Source: Kribbella pittospori
GTDB taxonomy: Bacteria; Actinomycetota; Actinomycetes; Propionibacteriales; Kribbellaceae
Direction of reading: 5' to 3'
NCBI RefSeq assembly: GCF_004331465.1
Contig: NZ_SJKB01000022.1
Span: 35,098-99,097 of the forward strand
Length of the DNA stretch: 64,000 bases
Position 1 is the first letter of the stretch. Each line of letters begins with the position of its first letter. The notes below the pieces were generated by a model, which was given only the letters and a program-made list of their open reading frames with translations, searched no databases and was not told the DNA's origin. The translations under genes were made by a program, and so were the position numbers. This document shows, in pieces, positions 16,422 through 23,890 of this stretch.

Positions 16422-17944
16422 CGGATCTCCTCGACGACGACGTCGTCCAGTTGCAGCCACACGTCCTGACCGTGGCCGAAGAAGCCGCCGTACAGCTGGA
16501 CGAGCGACTCACGCCCGGAGTCGAAGTCCACACTGACCTTGGTGTACGCCGGATGCGCGCCGCCGGTCTCCTGAGCGATGGTCTTGCCGCGAAGCGTGCG
16601 GACGCCGAGCATCGTCTCGGAGTTGTTCTCCGCGGTCCGCATCCAGGCGGACAGGCGGTACTTGTGATTGGGGCGGACGGCAACGGTCTGCTGGAGCTGG
16701 TGCGCGCCGATCGAGTCCCGGACATACGCGTTGTTGGTTCCGCTGTGGCCCAGGTTGGTGCGGTCGATGCCGCCGCGGCCACTCAGTTGCCAGGGTGCGG
16801 TCGGCGTACTGCCGGTCTGGGCCTCGAAGCCGGGATCGGTGACCAGGTTGGTGACTTGGCCGTCGTCAGTCAGCTTGGTGTGCATCAGGAACACGTTGTA
16901 TGGGTCCCACTGCGACATCGTGAAGTAGAGGTCCGGACCGGACGACCAAGGGTGCATGAAAGTCCCGTACAGGCCGGGGTAGTCGGTGCCCTTGACAACA
17001 ACCTGCTCGCCGCTCCACGGTCCGGTCAAGGACTTCGCCGAGCGCAGTACGACGGAGGCCCGCGACTCGTCGAGGTACATCATCAGCCACTTGCCCAGGT
17101 ACGCGTTGTACTGCACCGAAACCTCGCTGATCGGTCCGACCGCGATCGGCGCGGCGGCCGACTCCTGCGGTGACCAGGTCCGGCCGTCCCAGTAGCGCCA
17201 GGCCTTCTTCTCCAGCACCAGCTTCTCCGGGACGCGGGCGACGTGGGCGTTGCCGAAGCGGCCGTTCGGCGTACCGATCATGTAGACGTAGCCGTTGTCG
17301 CGGGTCAGCGCGACCATCTGGAAGTTGTCGTCCCAGGCCTTGGTGTTCTGCCAGCGCGCGGCCGGGTCCTTGGTCCAGGTCTCGCCGTTGTCGTCGGAGT
17401 AGGCGAAGCCCGAGTAGTTGGTGAACCAGCTTCCGGCGGGACCCCAGTAGTTGACCGACATGTACTGCACGTACTGGCGATTGCCGACCGAGATGCCCGC
17501 GGTCGGGATGACCGTGTGCTCGTCGCGGTCGACCTTCTTGCAGTCCAGGAACTGCTTGGCGTGGCCCGGCCGGTCCTCGGCCGCGGAGTCCAGCGTCATC
17601 CCGTCGGCCAGGTTGCGGTCCTTGCTGCGGAGCAGCAGGTTGCAGCGCCAGTCGATGGTGGCCTGGTCGCCGGTCCCGCCACCCGGCCCGGTCCAGCCGC
17701 TGCCGTAGCTGTCACCGAACGCAGTGAGGATCTCCCCGGATCCGTTGTCCCACAGGATGCCGAGGTCGGTCGCCTTCAGTCCGAACCGGGCCTCGGTGTC
17801 GTTGATCGACTCCGGCCCGGTCAGCTTCGCGATCCGCTCGGCGGGCGACGGCACGGGCGCGGCCTGGGCCGGTGGGGACTGGTCGGCGGGCACCAGGGCC
17901 GCTCCGATCAGGGCAGGGACGAGGAGCAACCATCGTTTCCGCAT
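16418..17944 (-). CDS. Secreted DUF4185 protein with C-terminal carbohydrate-binding domain
   Basis: A 508-residue exported protein: signal peptide (MRKRWLLLVPALIGAALVPA, cleaved near AQA-AP), a DUF4185 five-bladed propeller (about 40-345, with DNGSGEILTAFGDSYG, FAYSDDNGETWTKD and HPWSSGPDLYFTMSQWDPYN) and a CBM4/9-like jelly-roll (about 355-508, starting TNLVTDPGFEAQTG). DUF4185 proteins are thought to bind or cleave mycobacterial-type or plant arabinans/glycans in some lineages; activity here is unproven. The ATG has an AGGAG site. Promoter and LacI-type operator lie directly upstream. Confidence 0.82.
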   Translation of the reverse strand: MRKRWLLLVPALIGAALVPADQSPPAQAAPVPSPAERIAKLTGPESINDTEARFGLKATDLGILWDNGSGEILTAFGDSYGSGWTGPGGGTGDQATIDWRCNLLLRSKDRNLADGMTLDSAAEDRPGHAKQFLDCKKVDRDEHTVIPTAGISVGNRQYVQYMSVNYWGPAGSWFTNYSGFAYSDDNGETWTKDPAARWQNTKAWDDNFQMVALTRDNGYVYMIGTPNGRFGNAHVARVPEKLVLEKKAWRYWDGRTWSPQESAAAPIAVGPISEVSVQYNAYLGKWLMMYLDESRASVVLRSAKSLTGPWSGEQVVVKGTDYPGLYGTFMHPWSSGPDLYFTMSQWDPYNVFLMHTKLTDDGQVTNLVTDPGFEAQTGSTPTAPWQLSGRGGIDRTNLGHSGTNNAYVRDSIGAHQLQQTVAVRPNHKYRLSAWMRTAENNSETMLGVRTLRGKTIAQETGGAHPAYTKVSVDFDSGRESLVQLYGGFFGHGQDVWLQLDDVVVEEIR

Positions 17945-17986
17945 GCGTGTCTCCTAGGGCGGGAGGTCAGAGCTCTGGCTGGCCGA

Positions 17987-18032
17987 GAAATCGATTTCCG
18001 GTCACGTTAACCTCGGTGGTCACGACGGTCAA
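17987..18032 (-). promoter_or_regulatory. Promoter with LacI-type operator for the DUF4185-sialidase operon
   Basis: On the minus strand TTGACC (18027-18032), a 17-bp spacer and TAACGT (18004-18009) form a good housekeeping promoter. The perfect 12-bp palindrome GAAATCGATTTC (17987-17998) covers the predicted start of transcription, so a bound LacI-family repressor would block it. This indicates carbohydrate induction; the repressor gene is not adjacent. Confidence 0.7.
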
Positions 18033-18051
18033 CGGCTGGCGTGTGGTTTAC

Positions 18052-18218
18052 TGCCGACTGGTGCGATTCCAGGTGTGACGGTCGGGAGCGATCCCGGGCC
18101 CGTCGGCTCCGCCGGACGGCGGAGTGACCCGGCGACGACCGGGGCCACGCGGTGATACCCCGCCTCAGCTCGGACCCGTGCGGGTCCCTGGCCGGATCCT
18201 TCTGCCGGAGAGCGAAGC
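18052..18218 (+). other. GC-rich, highly foldable leader before the RibE-RibB-like gene
   Basis: The spacer contains several strong stem-loops: CTGGTGCGATTCCAG (18058-18072), GGTCGGGA...TCCCGGGCC (18080-18100) and GGCTCCGCC...GGCGGAGTGACC. The GGTGCGATTCC loop resembles pieces of flavin and cobalamin riboswitches, but no complete FMN core and no B12 box is present. I cannot assign it to a known class. Confidence 0.3.
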
Positions 18219-19421
18219 ATGTTCACAGGACGAATCGAGCACACCGCCACGGTCGTCGAGGTCACCGACGACGTACTGCGGATCAAGTCCGGACTCACGG
18301 TCGCGCCGGGTGGTGCGGTCTGTGTCGACGGGGTCAGGTTCACCGCGGAGCCGGCCGCCCCCGGCGAACTCCGGGTGACCGTGACCGCCGAGACCCGGCG
18401 CCGTACGACGCTGGACCGCATCACCTCCGGTACGACGGTGCACGTCGAGCTGCCGGTCGCGGTGGGCGACCGGATCGACGGTCACCTGATCCAGGGGCAT
18501 GTCGAGGGCGTCGGCAAGGTGCTCCGGGTCGACGACGAACCGGCCGGCCGCCGGGTCTGGATCAGGCCGCCGGACCGGTTGCTCGCCCGGCTGGTGGCGA
18601 AGTCGTCAGTCGGGATCGACGGCGTGAGCATCACCGTCGCCGAGGTGCTGAAGGACCGGTTCTCGGTCGTCCTGGTGCCGAACACGCTGCAGAAGACGAA
18701 GCTCGGGACGCTGGTCGAGGGCGACCGGGTCAACCTGGAGAGCGACCTGCTCGTCCGGATGGCGCGTGAGGGGCATGGGCCCGAGTTGCTGCGAGCGGTC
18801 TCGCAGTTGCCGTGGGCCGGGCAGTTGAGCGGCGAGGTCGGCGTACAGAAGGTGGTTGCGCAGATCGCCGCCGGTGGTGGTGTCGTCGTGTGGGATCCGA
18901 CGGCGGAGAGCGAGGGCGATGTGGTCTTCGCCGGTGAACGGTTCCGGCCGGAGGCGATGACCTTCCTGCTCACGCAGGTCTGCGGACACACGACGATTCC
19001 GTGTGCGGCCGACGTACTGGAGCGGTTGGAGATCCCGCCGATGCCGGGTGAGGGCGATCGGCAGCGGACCGCGATGCATGTGTCGGTGGACCTGGCGTCC
19101 TCGTCCGGGACCGGGGTGGCCGCGGCCGAGCGGGCGGCGACGATTCGCCGGCTGGCGTCGCCGGACGCCGTACCGACCGACTTCCTGCGGCCCGGGCATG
19201 TGTTCCCGCTGGCGGCGCGGCCAGGGCTGCTGGCTGAGCGGCAAGGGCACACCGAGGCGACGGTCGCGCTGTGTGTCGCGGCCGGGCTGGCGCCGGTCGG
19301 CGTGTGTTGCGAGGTGATGCGACCGGACGGCGTGATGGCGGGACCGGCCGACCTGGAGCAGTTCGCGCTGCGGTGGGAACTGCCGATGATCGACATCCAC
19401 GACCTGGAGCGCTGGCTGTGA
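18219..19421 (+). CDS. Fusion of riboflavin synthase-like and RibB-like domains
   Basis: A 400-residue protein: residues 1-190 resemble riboflavin synthase (two lumazine-binding barrels, MFTG start, GHLIQGHVEG, GIDGVSITV), residues 205-400 resemble 3,4-DHBP synthase (LRPGHVFPLAARPG, RQGHTEATVAL, CCEVM). Usual architecture is RibB-RibA, not RibE-RibB. Both halves depart from consensus: the first barrel has VCVDGVRFTA where active synthases have a Cys-Cys-Leu-Thr-Val motif, and the RibB acidic loop reads DPTAESEGD, replacing the DDEDRENEGD Arg with Ala while keeping the catalytic Glu and Asp. Function could be flavin synthesis, lumazine binding or a modified-flavin pathway. Coupled to a methyltransferase. 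Confidence 0.8.
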   Translation: MFTGRIEHTATVVEVTDDVLRIKSGLTVAPGGAVCVDGVRFTAEPAAPGELRVTVTAETRRRTTLDRITSGTTVHVELPVAVGDRIDGHLIQGHVEGVGKVLRVDDEPAGRRVWIRPPDRLLARLVAKSSVGIDGVSITVAEVLKDRFSVVLVPNTLQKTKLGTLVEGDRVNLESDLLVRMAREGHGPELLRAVSQLPWAGQLSGEVGVQKVVAQIAAGGGVVVWDPTAESEGDVVFAGERFRPEAMTFLLTQVCGHTTIPCAADVLERLEIPPMPGEGDRQRTAMHVSVDLASSSGTGVAAAERAATIRRLASPDAVPTDFLRPGHVFPLAARPGLLAERQGHTEATVALCVAAGLAPVGVCCEVMRPDGVMAGPADLEQFALRWELPMIDIHDLERWL

Positions 19422-20116
19422 AGGGCTCCGAGGTGTACGACGATCCGGCGTTCCTGCACGGGTATCGCGAACTGCGGCGGACCGGGCTGGGGTTGAACGA
19501 CGAACTCGAGATTCCCGCGATGGACGCCGTACTGCCACCGGTCGGGGAACTGCGGGTTGTCGATCTCGGGTGTGGTGAAGGTGGTCTGGCGGTCCGGCTC
19601 GCGGAGGCGGGCGCGGACGAGGTGATTGCGGTCGACGCTTCGGAGCAGATGCTGGCAGCGGCGGCTCAGCATCCGGCTGTTCGCTATGTGCGGTCGGACC
19701 TGGCTGCTTTCGATCTGGCGCCGGGGTGTGCGGATCTCGTGGTGAGCAGCATGGCGCTGCACTATGTGGAGGACTTCTCCGGCCTGGTTGCGCGGGTCGC
19801 GCGCTGGCTGACGCCGGGTGGCTCCTTCGCGTTCTCGGTCGAGCATCCGGTCATGACGGCGCCGGTGGTTGCCGCCGACTGCGTCGTGGACGACTACGCC
19901 GACGAAGGCCTGAGGCAACGATCCTGGTTCGTCGACGGTGTGATCAAGTATCACCGCACGATCGGCTCAACGCTGGCTGCGCTCCGTCGGCACGGTTTCA
20001 GCCTCGACGTGGTCGACGAGCCGCTCCCGACTCCCGACCAGGTCGCCCGGCGCCCGCATCTCGCCATCCACCGTCGCCGGCCGCCTGTGTTGCTGGTCGC
20101 GTCCAGCCTGGGGTGA
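19418..20116 (+). CDS. SAM-dependent class I methyltransferase
   Basis: A 232-residue methyltransferase of the UbiE/type 11 kind. SAM motif I is VVDLGCGEGGLAVRLAEAG, motif II region VIAVDASEQML, and SSMALHYVEDFSGLVARVARWLTPGG is the post-II core. The GTG start overlaps the stop of the RibE-RibB-like gene by 4 bp, so the two are translated together. The C-terminal lid (DDYADEGLRQRSWFVDGVIK) may define substrate. A flavin or lumazine substrate is a hypothesis based only on coupling; many such enzymes act on unrelated small molecules. Confidence 0.85.
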   Translation: MKGSEVYDDPAFLHGYRELRRTGLGLNDELEIPAMDAVLPPVGELRVVDLGCGEGGLAVRLAEAGADEVIAVDASEQMLAAAAQHPAVRYVRSDLAAFDLAPGCADLVVSSMALHYVEDFSGLVARVARWLTPGGSFAFSVEHPVMTAPVVAADCVVDDYADEGLRQRSWFVDGVIKYHRTIGSTLAALRRHGFSLDVVDEPLPTPDQVARRPHLAIHRRRPPVLLVASSLG

Positions 20117-20200
20117 CCTTCGCCGTGGCGAGCCGTTAGAGTTACCGACTGGAAACATCGGCTGATCGCCGGGGTGGCCCGGCGGGCTCGGAGGATCGAC

Positions 20201-20596
20201 GTGGCTTTGGGTAGGACATCCCCGCGGGACCTGCCGCTGTTCGCGGATCTGTCCGGACGTGACATCAGGGACATCTTCCGGGCCGGCGAGGAGGTCTCTG
20301 TGCCGGCCGGCTGGTCGCTGATCCTGGAGCAGACCCCGCCGGACGCGGCGTACCTGATCCTGAGCGGTACGGCGGCGGTCCGGGTGAAGGGCGAGGAGAT
20401 CGCCGAGCTCGGCCCGGGTGACATCGCCGGCGAGGTCGCGGTCCGGAAGAACACGTTGCGCACGGCAACGGTCACGGCGAAGTCGCGGCTGCAACTGCTG
20501 CACTTCACCCGGGAGAAGTTCGACGAACTGACCCGCAAGCTGCCCGCGTTCCGGGACGCGATAGACGCCACGATCGTCGAGCGTCGTGGCTCCTGA
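20201..20596 (+). CDS. Small cyclic nucleotide-binding domain protein
   Basis: A 131-residue protein that is one cNMP-binding (CRP-like) beta-barrel without a DNA-binding domain. Barrel motifs: FADLSGRDIRDIFRAGEEVS, LILSGTAAVRVKG, ELGPGDIAGEVAV and TATVTAKSRLQLL; the phosphate-binding cassette (normally GE...RAA/T) is partly kept as GEVAVRKNTLRTATV. The GTG start has GGAGG 6 nt upstream. The last 11 bp overlap the next gene, a class III cyclase, so binding protein and cyclase are probably made together. Confidence 0.82.
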   Translation: MALGRTSPRDLPLFADLSGRDIRDIFRAGEEVSVPAGWSLILEQTPPDAAYLILSGTAAVRVKGEEIAELGPGDIAGEVAVRKNTLRTATVTAKSRLQLLHFTREKFDELTRKLPAFRDAIDATIVERRGS

Positions 20597-21641
20597 CCGT
20601 CGGGCTGGGCGCTCGGTGGACAGAGAAGAGAAGGTGGGAGATTCCGGCGTCGTGGTTCCTGATCCTGGCGCCGGGCAGGTGGATCTGGCCGGGATGCAGC
20701 GGGAGTTCGAGCGGGCGTTGCTGGGTGGGGAGCGGAAGTTCACCCGGCTCGAGGTGTCGGAGCGGGCCGGGATCTCCAGCGAGCGGGCCGAGCGGATGTG
20801 GCACGCGCTCGGGTTCGCGACCGTGCCGGACGACGAGGTCGCCTTCACCGACGACGACGTCGAGGCGCTGAGGCTGGTCGCCGCGCTGGAGGACGACAAC
20901 TTCGTCGCCGAGGAGATGGAGTCGTCGCTGGCGCGCAAGCTCGGCCAGACCCAGTCCCGGTTGGCGTCGTGGCAGTCCGCCATGTTCCTGGACTTCCTGG
21001 CCGGCTCGAAGCTGTCCGCGGACGAGGCGATCGAGGTGGCCGGGCAACTGTTGCCCGCGATGGAGCGCCTGCAGACGTACGTGTGGCGGCGTCACCTGGC
21101 CGCCGCGGCCGGGCGCGCGGTGGCCGGCTCCGACGAGCTGGCCCGCGGGATCCGGGCGGTCGGCTTCGCGGACATCGTCAGCTACACGCGGCTGGCCCGG
21201 CGGATGACCGAGACCGAGCTCGGCCAGCTGATCGAGCGGTTCGAGGGCATGGCCGCGGATGTCGTCGCGCTGAACGGTGGCCGGGTGATCAAGTCGATGG
21301 GCGACGAGGTCCTGTTCGTCACCGACACCGCCGCCCAGGGCGCGACGGTCGCGCTGGCCCTGCAGGAAGCGGTCACCGCGGCCGAGGACATGCCCGAGCT
21401 GCGGATCGGTCTTTCGTACGGCAGCATCCTGATCCGGCTCGGCGACGTGTACGGCGAGGTCGTCAACCTGGCCGCCCGCCTCACCGCGGAGTGCAAGCCC
21501 GGCCGCGTCCTGGCCGACCGTGAGCTGGCCGCGGCGCTGGACGGCCACCCCGCCTTCCGCCTCCGACGCCTCCGCCGCGTCTCGGTCCGCGGCTATCACC
21601 ACCTCGTTCCGTACGCCGTCCAAAGGCCTGGCGCACAATAG
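20586..21641 (+). CDS. Class III adenylate cyclase with N-terminal regulatory domain
   Basis: Makes cAMP from ATP. Residues about 35-180 match the alpha-helical autoinhibitory domain of Rv1264-type cyclases (pH-sensing in mycobacteria); residues 190-351 form the catalytic domain. Key residues are present: Asp196 (FADIVSYT) and Asp240 (KSMGDEVLF) for metals, Lys236 and Asp287 for adenine recognition, Asn294 and Arg298 (VVNLAARL) for the transition state. It should therefore be active as a homodimer. The start is uncertain: GTG at 20586, 20616 or 20634 are all possible. Overlaps the cNMP-binding gene. Confidence 0.85.
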   Translation: MAPDRRAGRSVDREEKVGDSGVVVPDPGAGQVDLAGMQREFERALLGGERKFTRLEVSERAGISSERAERMWHALGFATVPDDEVAFTDDDVEALRLVAALEDDNFVAEEMESSLARKLGQTQSRLASWQSAMFLDFLAGSKLSADEAIEVAGQLLPAMERLQTYVWRRHLAAAAGRAVAGSDELARGIRAVGFADIVSYTRLARRMTETELGQLIERFEGMAADVVALNGGRVIKSMGDEVLFVTDTAAQGATVALALQEAVTAAEDMPELRIGLSYGSILIRLGDVYGEVVNLAARLTAECKPGRVLADRELAAALDGHPAFRLRRLRRVSVRGYHHLVPYAVQRPGAQ

Positions 21642-21645
21642 TCGG

Positions 21646-22362
21646 GTGCGCAAGATTCTGACGTCGGCCGACCTCGTCCGGGCGAGTGCCGGCGATCCGT
21701 TGATCGTCTGGGCGGGGCAAGGCTTCAGCGAAGGCGTCCGAGCCTGGTACGAGGGGGACGCGGTGGCCGTGGCGGCGCCGGATCTCTCGAAACGGGATCG
21801 ACTCGCTGTCGCCGGGCCTGTGGATGCTGTAGCCGGTTTGGTTTCGCAGGTGTTCGCCGAGGTGGGTCCGACGTACCGCCCTTTTGGTGATGAGCAGTTG
21901 CTGCGGGAACTGGCGGATCGAGTGCCGCGGATGGAGTTCTCGGCGTCGTTCGGCTGGATGGACACGGCCGAGGTGCCGGTCGTGACGACCACGGCAGCCT
22001 GGCTCGACGGCGAGGACGGCGTGGAGGAGCTGCTGACGGAAGCCTCGCCGTCGTCGTACGCGTGGCCTGGGCGTGGCGGCGTACGACGGTGGGCTGCGAT
22101 GACCGCTGACGGTGGTGAGCTGCTGAGTATCGCCGCCGATGCATGGAGTGCACCGGAGGTTGGATTCCTGGCGGGAGTCGCCACCCGGCCCGTTGCTCGG
22201 GGCAAGGGTTTGTCGCGGCAGGTGTGCGGCTTCGTGACCGCTGAGCTGGTCAAACGGCATGGACGCGCGGCGCTGATGGTGGACGGCGACAACGCTGCCG
22301 CGATCGCGGTCTACCGGCGACTCGGCTACACGTACCGCACCGTCGCCGCAGCCCATCTCTGA
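21646..22362 (+). CDS. GNAT family N-acetyltransferase
   Basis: A 238-residue protein whose C-terminal half is a GNAT fold: EVGFLAGVATRPVARGKGLSRQVCGFVTAEL holds the acetyl-CoA loop (RGKGLS, a variant of RxxGxG/A), and GDNAAAIAVYRRLGYTYR is the C-terminal beta-bulge motif. The N-terminal half (about 1-110) is a divergent companion domain. GTG start; CACAAT lies 6 nt upstream, so it may be leaderless. Substrate unknown. The stop abuts the convergent MarR gene with no spacer. Confidence 0.82.
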   Translation: MRKILTSADLVRASAGDPLIVWAGQGFSEGVRAWYEGDAVAVAAPDLSKRDRLAVAGPVDAVAGLVSQVFAEVGPTYRPFGDEQLLRELADRVPRMEFSASFGWMDTAEVPVVTTTAAWLDGEDGVEELLTEASPSSYAWPGRGGVRRWAAMTADGGELLSIAADAWSAPEVGFLAGVATRPVARGKGLSRQVCGFVTAELVKRHGRAALMVDGDNAAAIAVYRRLGYTYRTVAAAHL

Positions 22363-22812
22363 TCAGTCGGGCAGGTCGGCGATCCGGGTCGAAATCCGCT
22401 CCAGTACTGCGAGTTCGTCAGCGCTGAGGTGATCGATGAACCGTCCGCGGACCGAGTCGAGGTGACCCGGCGCGGCCTCGGCGAGGACCTCGAATCCCTG
22501 GTCGGTCAAGTGATAGATCGAGCCGCGGGCGTCGGACGGATCCGGCTCCCGCTCGATCAGCCCCCGGGCCTCCATCCTGGCCGCGTGGTGCGACAGCCGG
22601 CTGCGCGACCACTGCATCTTCTCCGCGAAGTCCTTCAGTCCCCAGCGCCGGTCCGGCTTCTCCGAGAGCGTGCTCAGCACCTCGTAGTCGGCGGTCGAGA
22701 GACCGAGCTGGTTCAGGTCCCGGGCCAGCCGCGACGGTACGACGGTCAGCAGCCGGCGGACCGCCCGCCATGCGCGCTCTTCGTCGGTGCTCAGCCATCG
22801 GGTTCCGGTCAC
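22363..22812 (-). CDS. MarR family transcriptional regulator
   Basis: A 149-residue winged-helix regulator: dimerisation helices at both ends, recognition helix region MQWSRSRLSHHAARMEARGLI (about 67-87) and the beta wing DPSDARGSIYHLTDQG. GTG at 22812 follows a TAGGAT -10 box (22819-22824) by 6 nt, consistent with a leaderless mRNA. Two identical operators lie between it and the divergent flavin reductase-GNAT gene, so it almost certainly represses that gene and itself. Ligand unknown; related regulators sense phenolics or oxidants. Confidence 0.88.
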   Translation of the reverse strand: MTGTRWLSTDEERAWRAVRRLLTVVPSRLARDLNQLGLSTADYEVLSTLSEKPDRRWGLKDFAEKMQWSRSRLSHHAARMEARGLIEREPDPSDARGSIYHLTDQGFEVLAEAAPGHLDSVRGRFIDHLSADELAVLERISTRIADLPD

Positions 22813-22818
22813 GGGCCG

Positions 22819-22874
22819 ATCCTACTCTTTGACGTGTCAAAGATGGCGAGCTACGCTCTTTGACGTGTCAAAGA
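22819..22874. promoter_or_regulatory. Divergent promoters with twin 18-bp MarR operators
   Basis: Identical dyads TCTTTGAC-GT-GTCAAAGA occur at 22826-22843 and 22857-22874, centres 31 bp (three helical turns) apart. Rightward promoter: TTGACG (22829-22834, inside operator 1), 17 bp, TACGCT (22852-22857), then 7 nt to the GTG start that lies in the centre of operator 2. Leftward -10 is TAGGAT. Cooperative dimer binding on one DNA face would silence both genes. Confidence 0.85.
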
Positions 22875-23890
22875 AAATCCTCCTGGTCATCGCCAGTACT
22901 CGCCCCGGCCGGCTCGGGCCTGCGGTGGGTGACTGGTTCACCGCTGCCACGGCGGCTACGGCGGTCGAGCTCGGGGTGGAGCTCGCTGTGGCCGACCTGG
23001 GCGAGATCGGACTGCCGTTCCTCGACGAGCCGGAGCATCCCTCGACCGGCAACTACGTGCACGAGCACACGCGTGCCTGGAGCCGGACAGTTGCGGAGGC
23101 CGACGCGTTCGTCTTCGTGACGAGTGAGTACAACTTCGCGATGCCGGCGACCTTGAAGAATGCCTTCGACTATCTGCAGGCCGAGTGGGCCTGGAAGCCC
23201 TGTCTCTTCGTCGGGTACGGAAACACGTCGGCCGGGACGCGCGGCGTACAGATGGCTCGTGGCGTCGCCACGTCTCTGCGCATGTTGTCGATCGGCGGAG
23301 ACATCTTCCTGCGGATTGCCGACGATCTGCGGGACGGACGGGTGATCGCGACGGATCGGCTGGCTCTCCGCGCTCGCGGCGCGCTCGTCGAGCTGAGCCG
23401 GGTGGCCGACGTACTGAGGCCGTTGTTCCGCGCCGGCGACGAGATCGTTCCGGCTGCTGTGAGCGACGCGGCGGAGCTGCTGGTTCTGCAGCGGTGCTGT
23501 TGGGTTGACGAGGCCCTTGCCAACTCGCGGCTCGATCTGCCGGCGCTGCTGGAGTCGGAGGCCGAAGTCGCGGAGAGCCTGCGTAGGTGGTCGACCTGGT
23601 GTGTGCGATCGGGTGGGCGCATCGTTGGCTCGGTGCGTGCGCGCCGCGACGGAGACGCGTGGGAGATCGGCAGGCTGATGGTGGCGCCGGACCGGCGGCA
23701 CACCGGCCTGGGACGTCGGCTGCTCGCCTTCGCTGAGGGGCAGGCGCCGGACGATGTCTCGGCCGCCGCGCTCTTCACGGGTGAGCACAGCGACCGCAAC
23801 ATCTTGCTGTACCAGAAGGCCGGCTACGCGCTCTCCGCCGACCCTGCGCCGGTGGGCGCCGTCCGCCTCACCAAGTCACTGGCCGCCTAG
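22865..23890 (+). CDS. NADPH-dependent FMN reductase fused to GNAT acetyltransferase
   Basis: A 341-residue two-domain protein. Residues 1-190 are an NAD(P)H-dependent FMN/quinone reductase: ILLVIASTRPGRLG (FMN phosphate loop) and VTSEYNFAMPATLKNAFDYL (EYN...LKNA signature). Residues 195-341 are a GNAT domain with VAPDRRHTGLGRRLLAF (acetyl-CoA loop) and NILLYQKAGY. No stop or frame break separates them, so the fusion is real in this sequence. Start GTG sits at the predicted first nucleotide of the transcript, inside a MarR operator. A paired reduce-then-acetylate detoxification of nitro-, azo- or quinone compounds is a plausible inference. Confidence 0.85.
   Translation: MSKKILLVIASTRPGRLGPAVGDWFTAATAATAVELGVELAVADLGEIGLPFLDEPEHPSTGNYVHEHTRAWSRTVAEADAFVFVTSEYNFAMPATLKNAFDYLQAEWAWKPCLFVGYGNTSAGTRGVQMARGVATSLRMLSIGGDIFLRIADDLRDGRVIATDRLALRARGALVELSRVADVLRPLFRAGDEIVPAAVSDAAELLVLQRCCWVDEALANSRLDLPALLESEAEVAESLRRWSTWCVRSGGRIVGSVRARRDGDAWEIGRLMVAPDRRHTGLGRRLLAFAEGQAPDDVSAAALFTGEHSDRNILLYQKAGYALSADPAPVGAVRLTKSLAA

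Noticed and set aside
18052..18218. Leader considered as a complete FMN or cobalamin riboswitch.
   Set aside because: Only a GGTGCGATTCC-type fragment is present; the paired second FMN half and the B12 box are missing, so no class was assigned.
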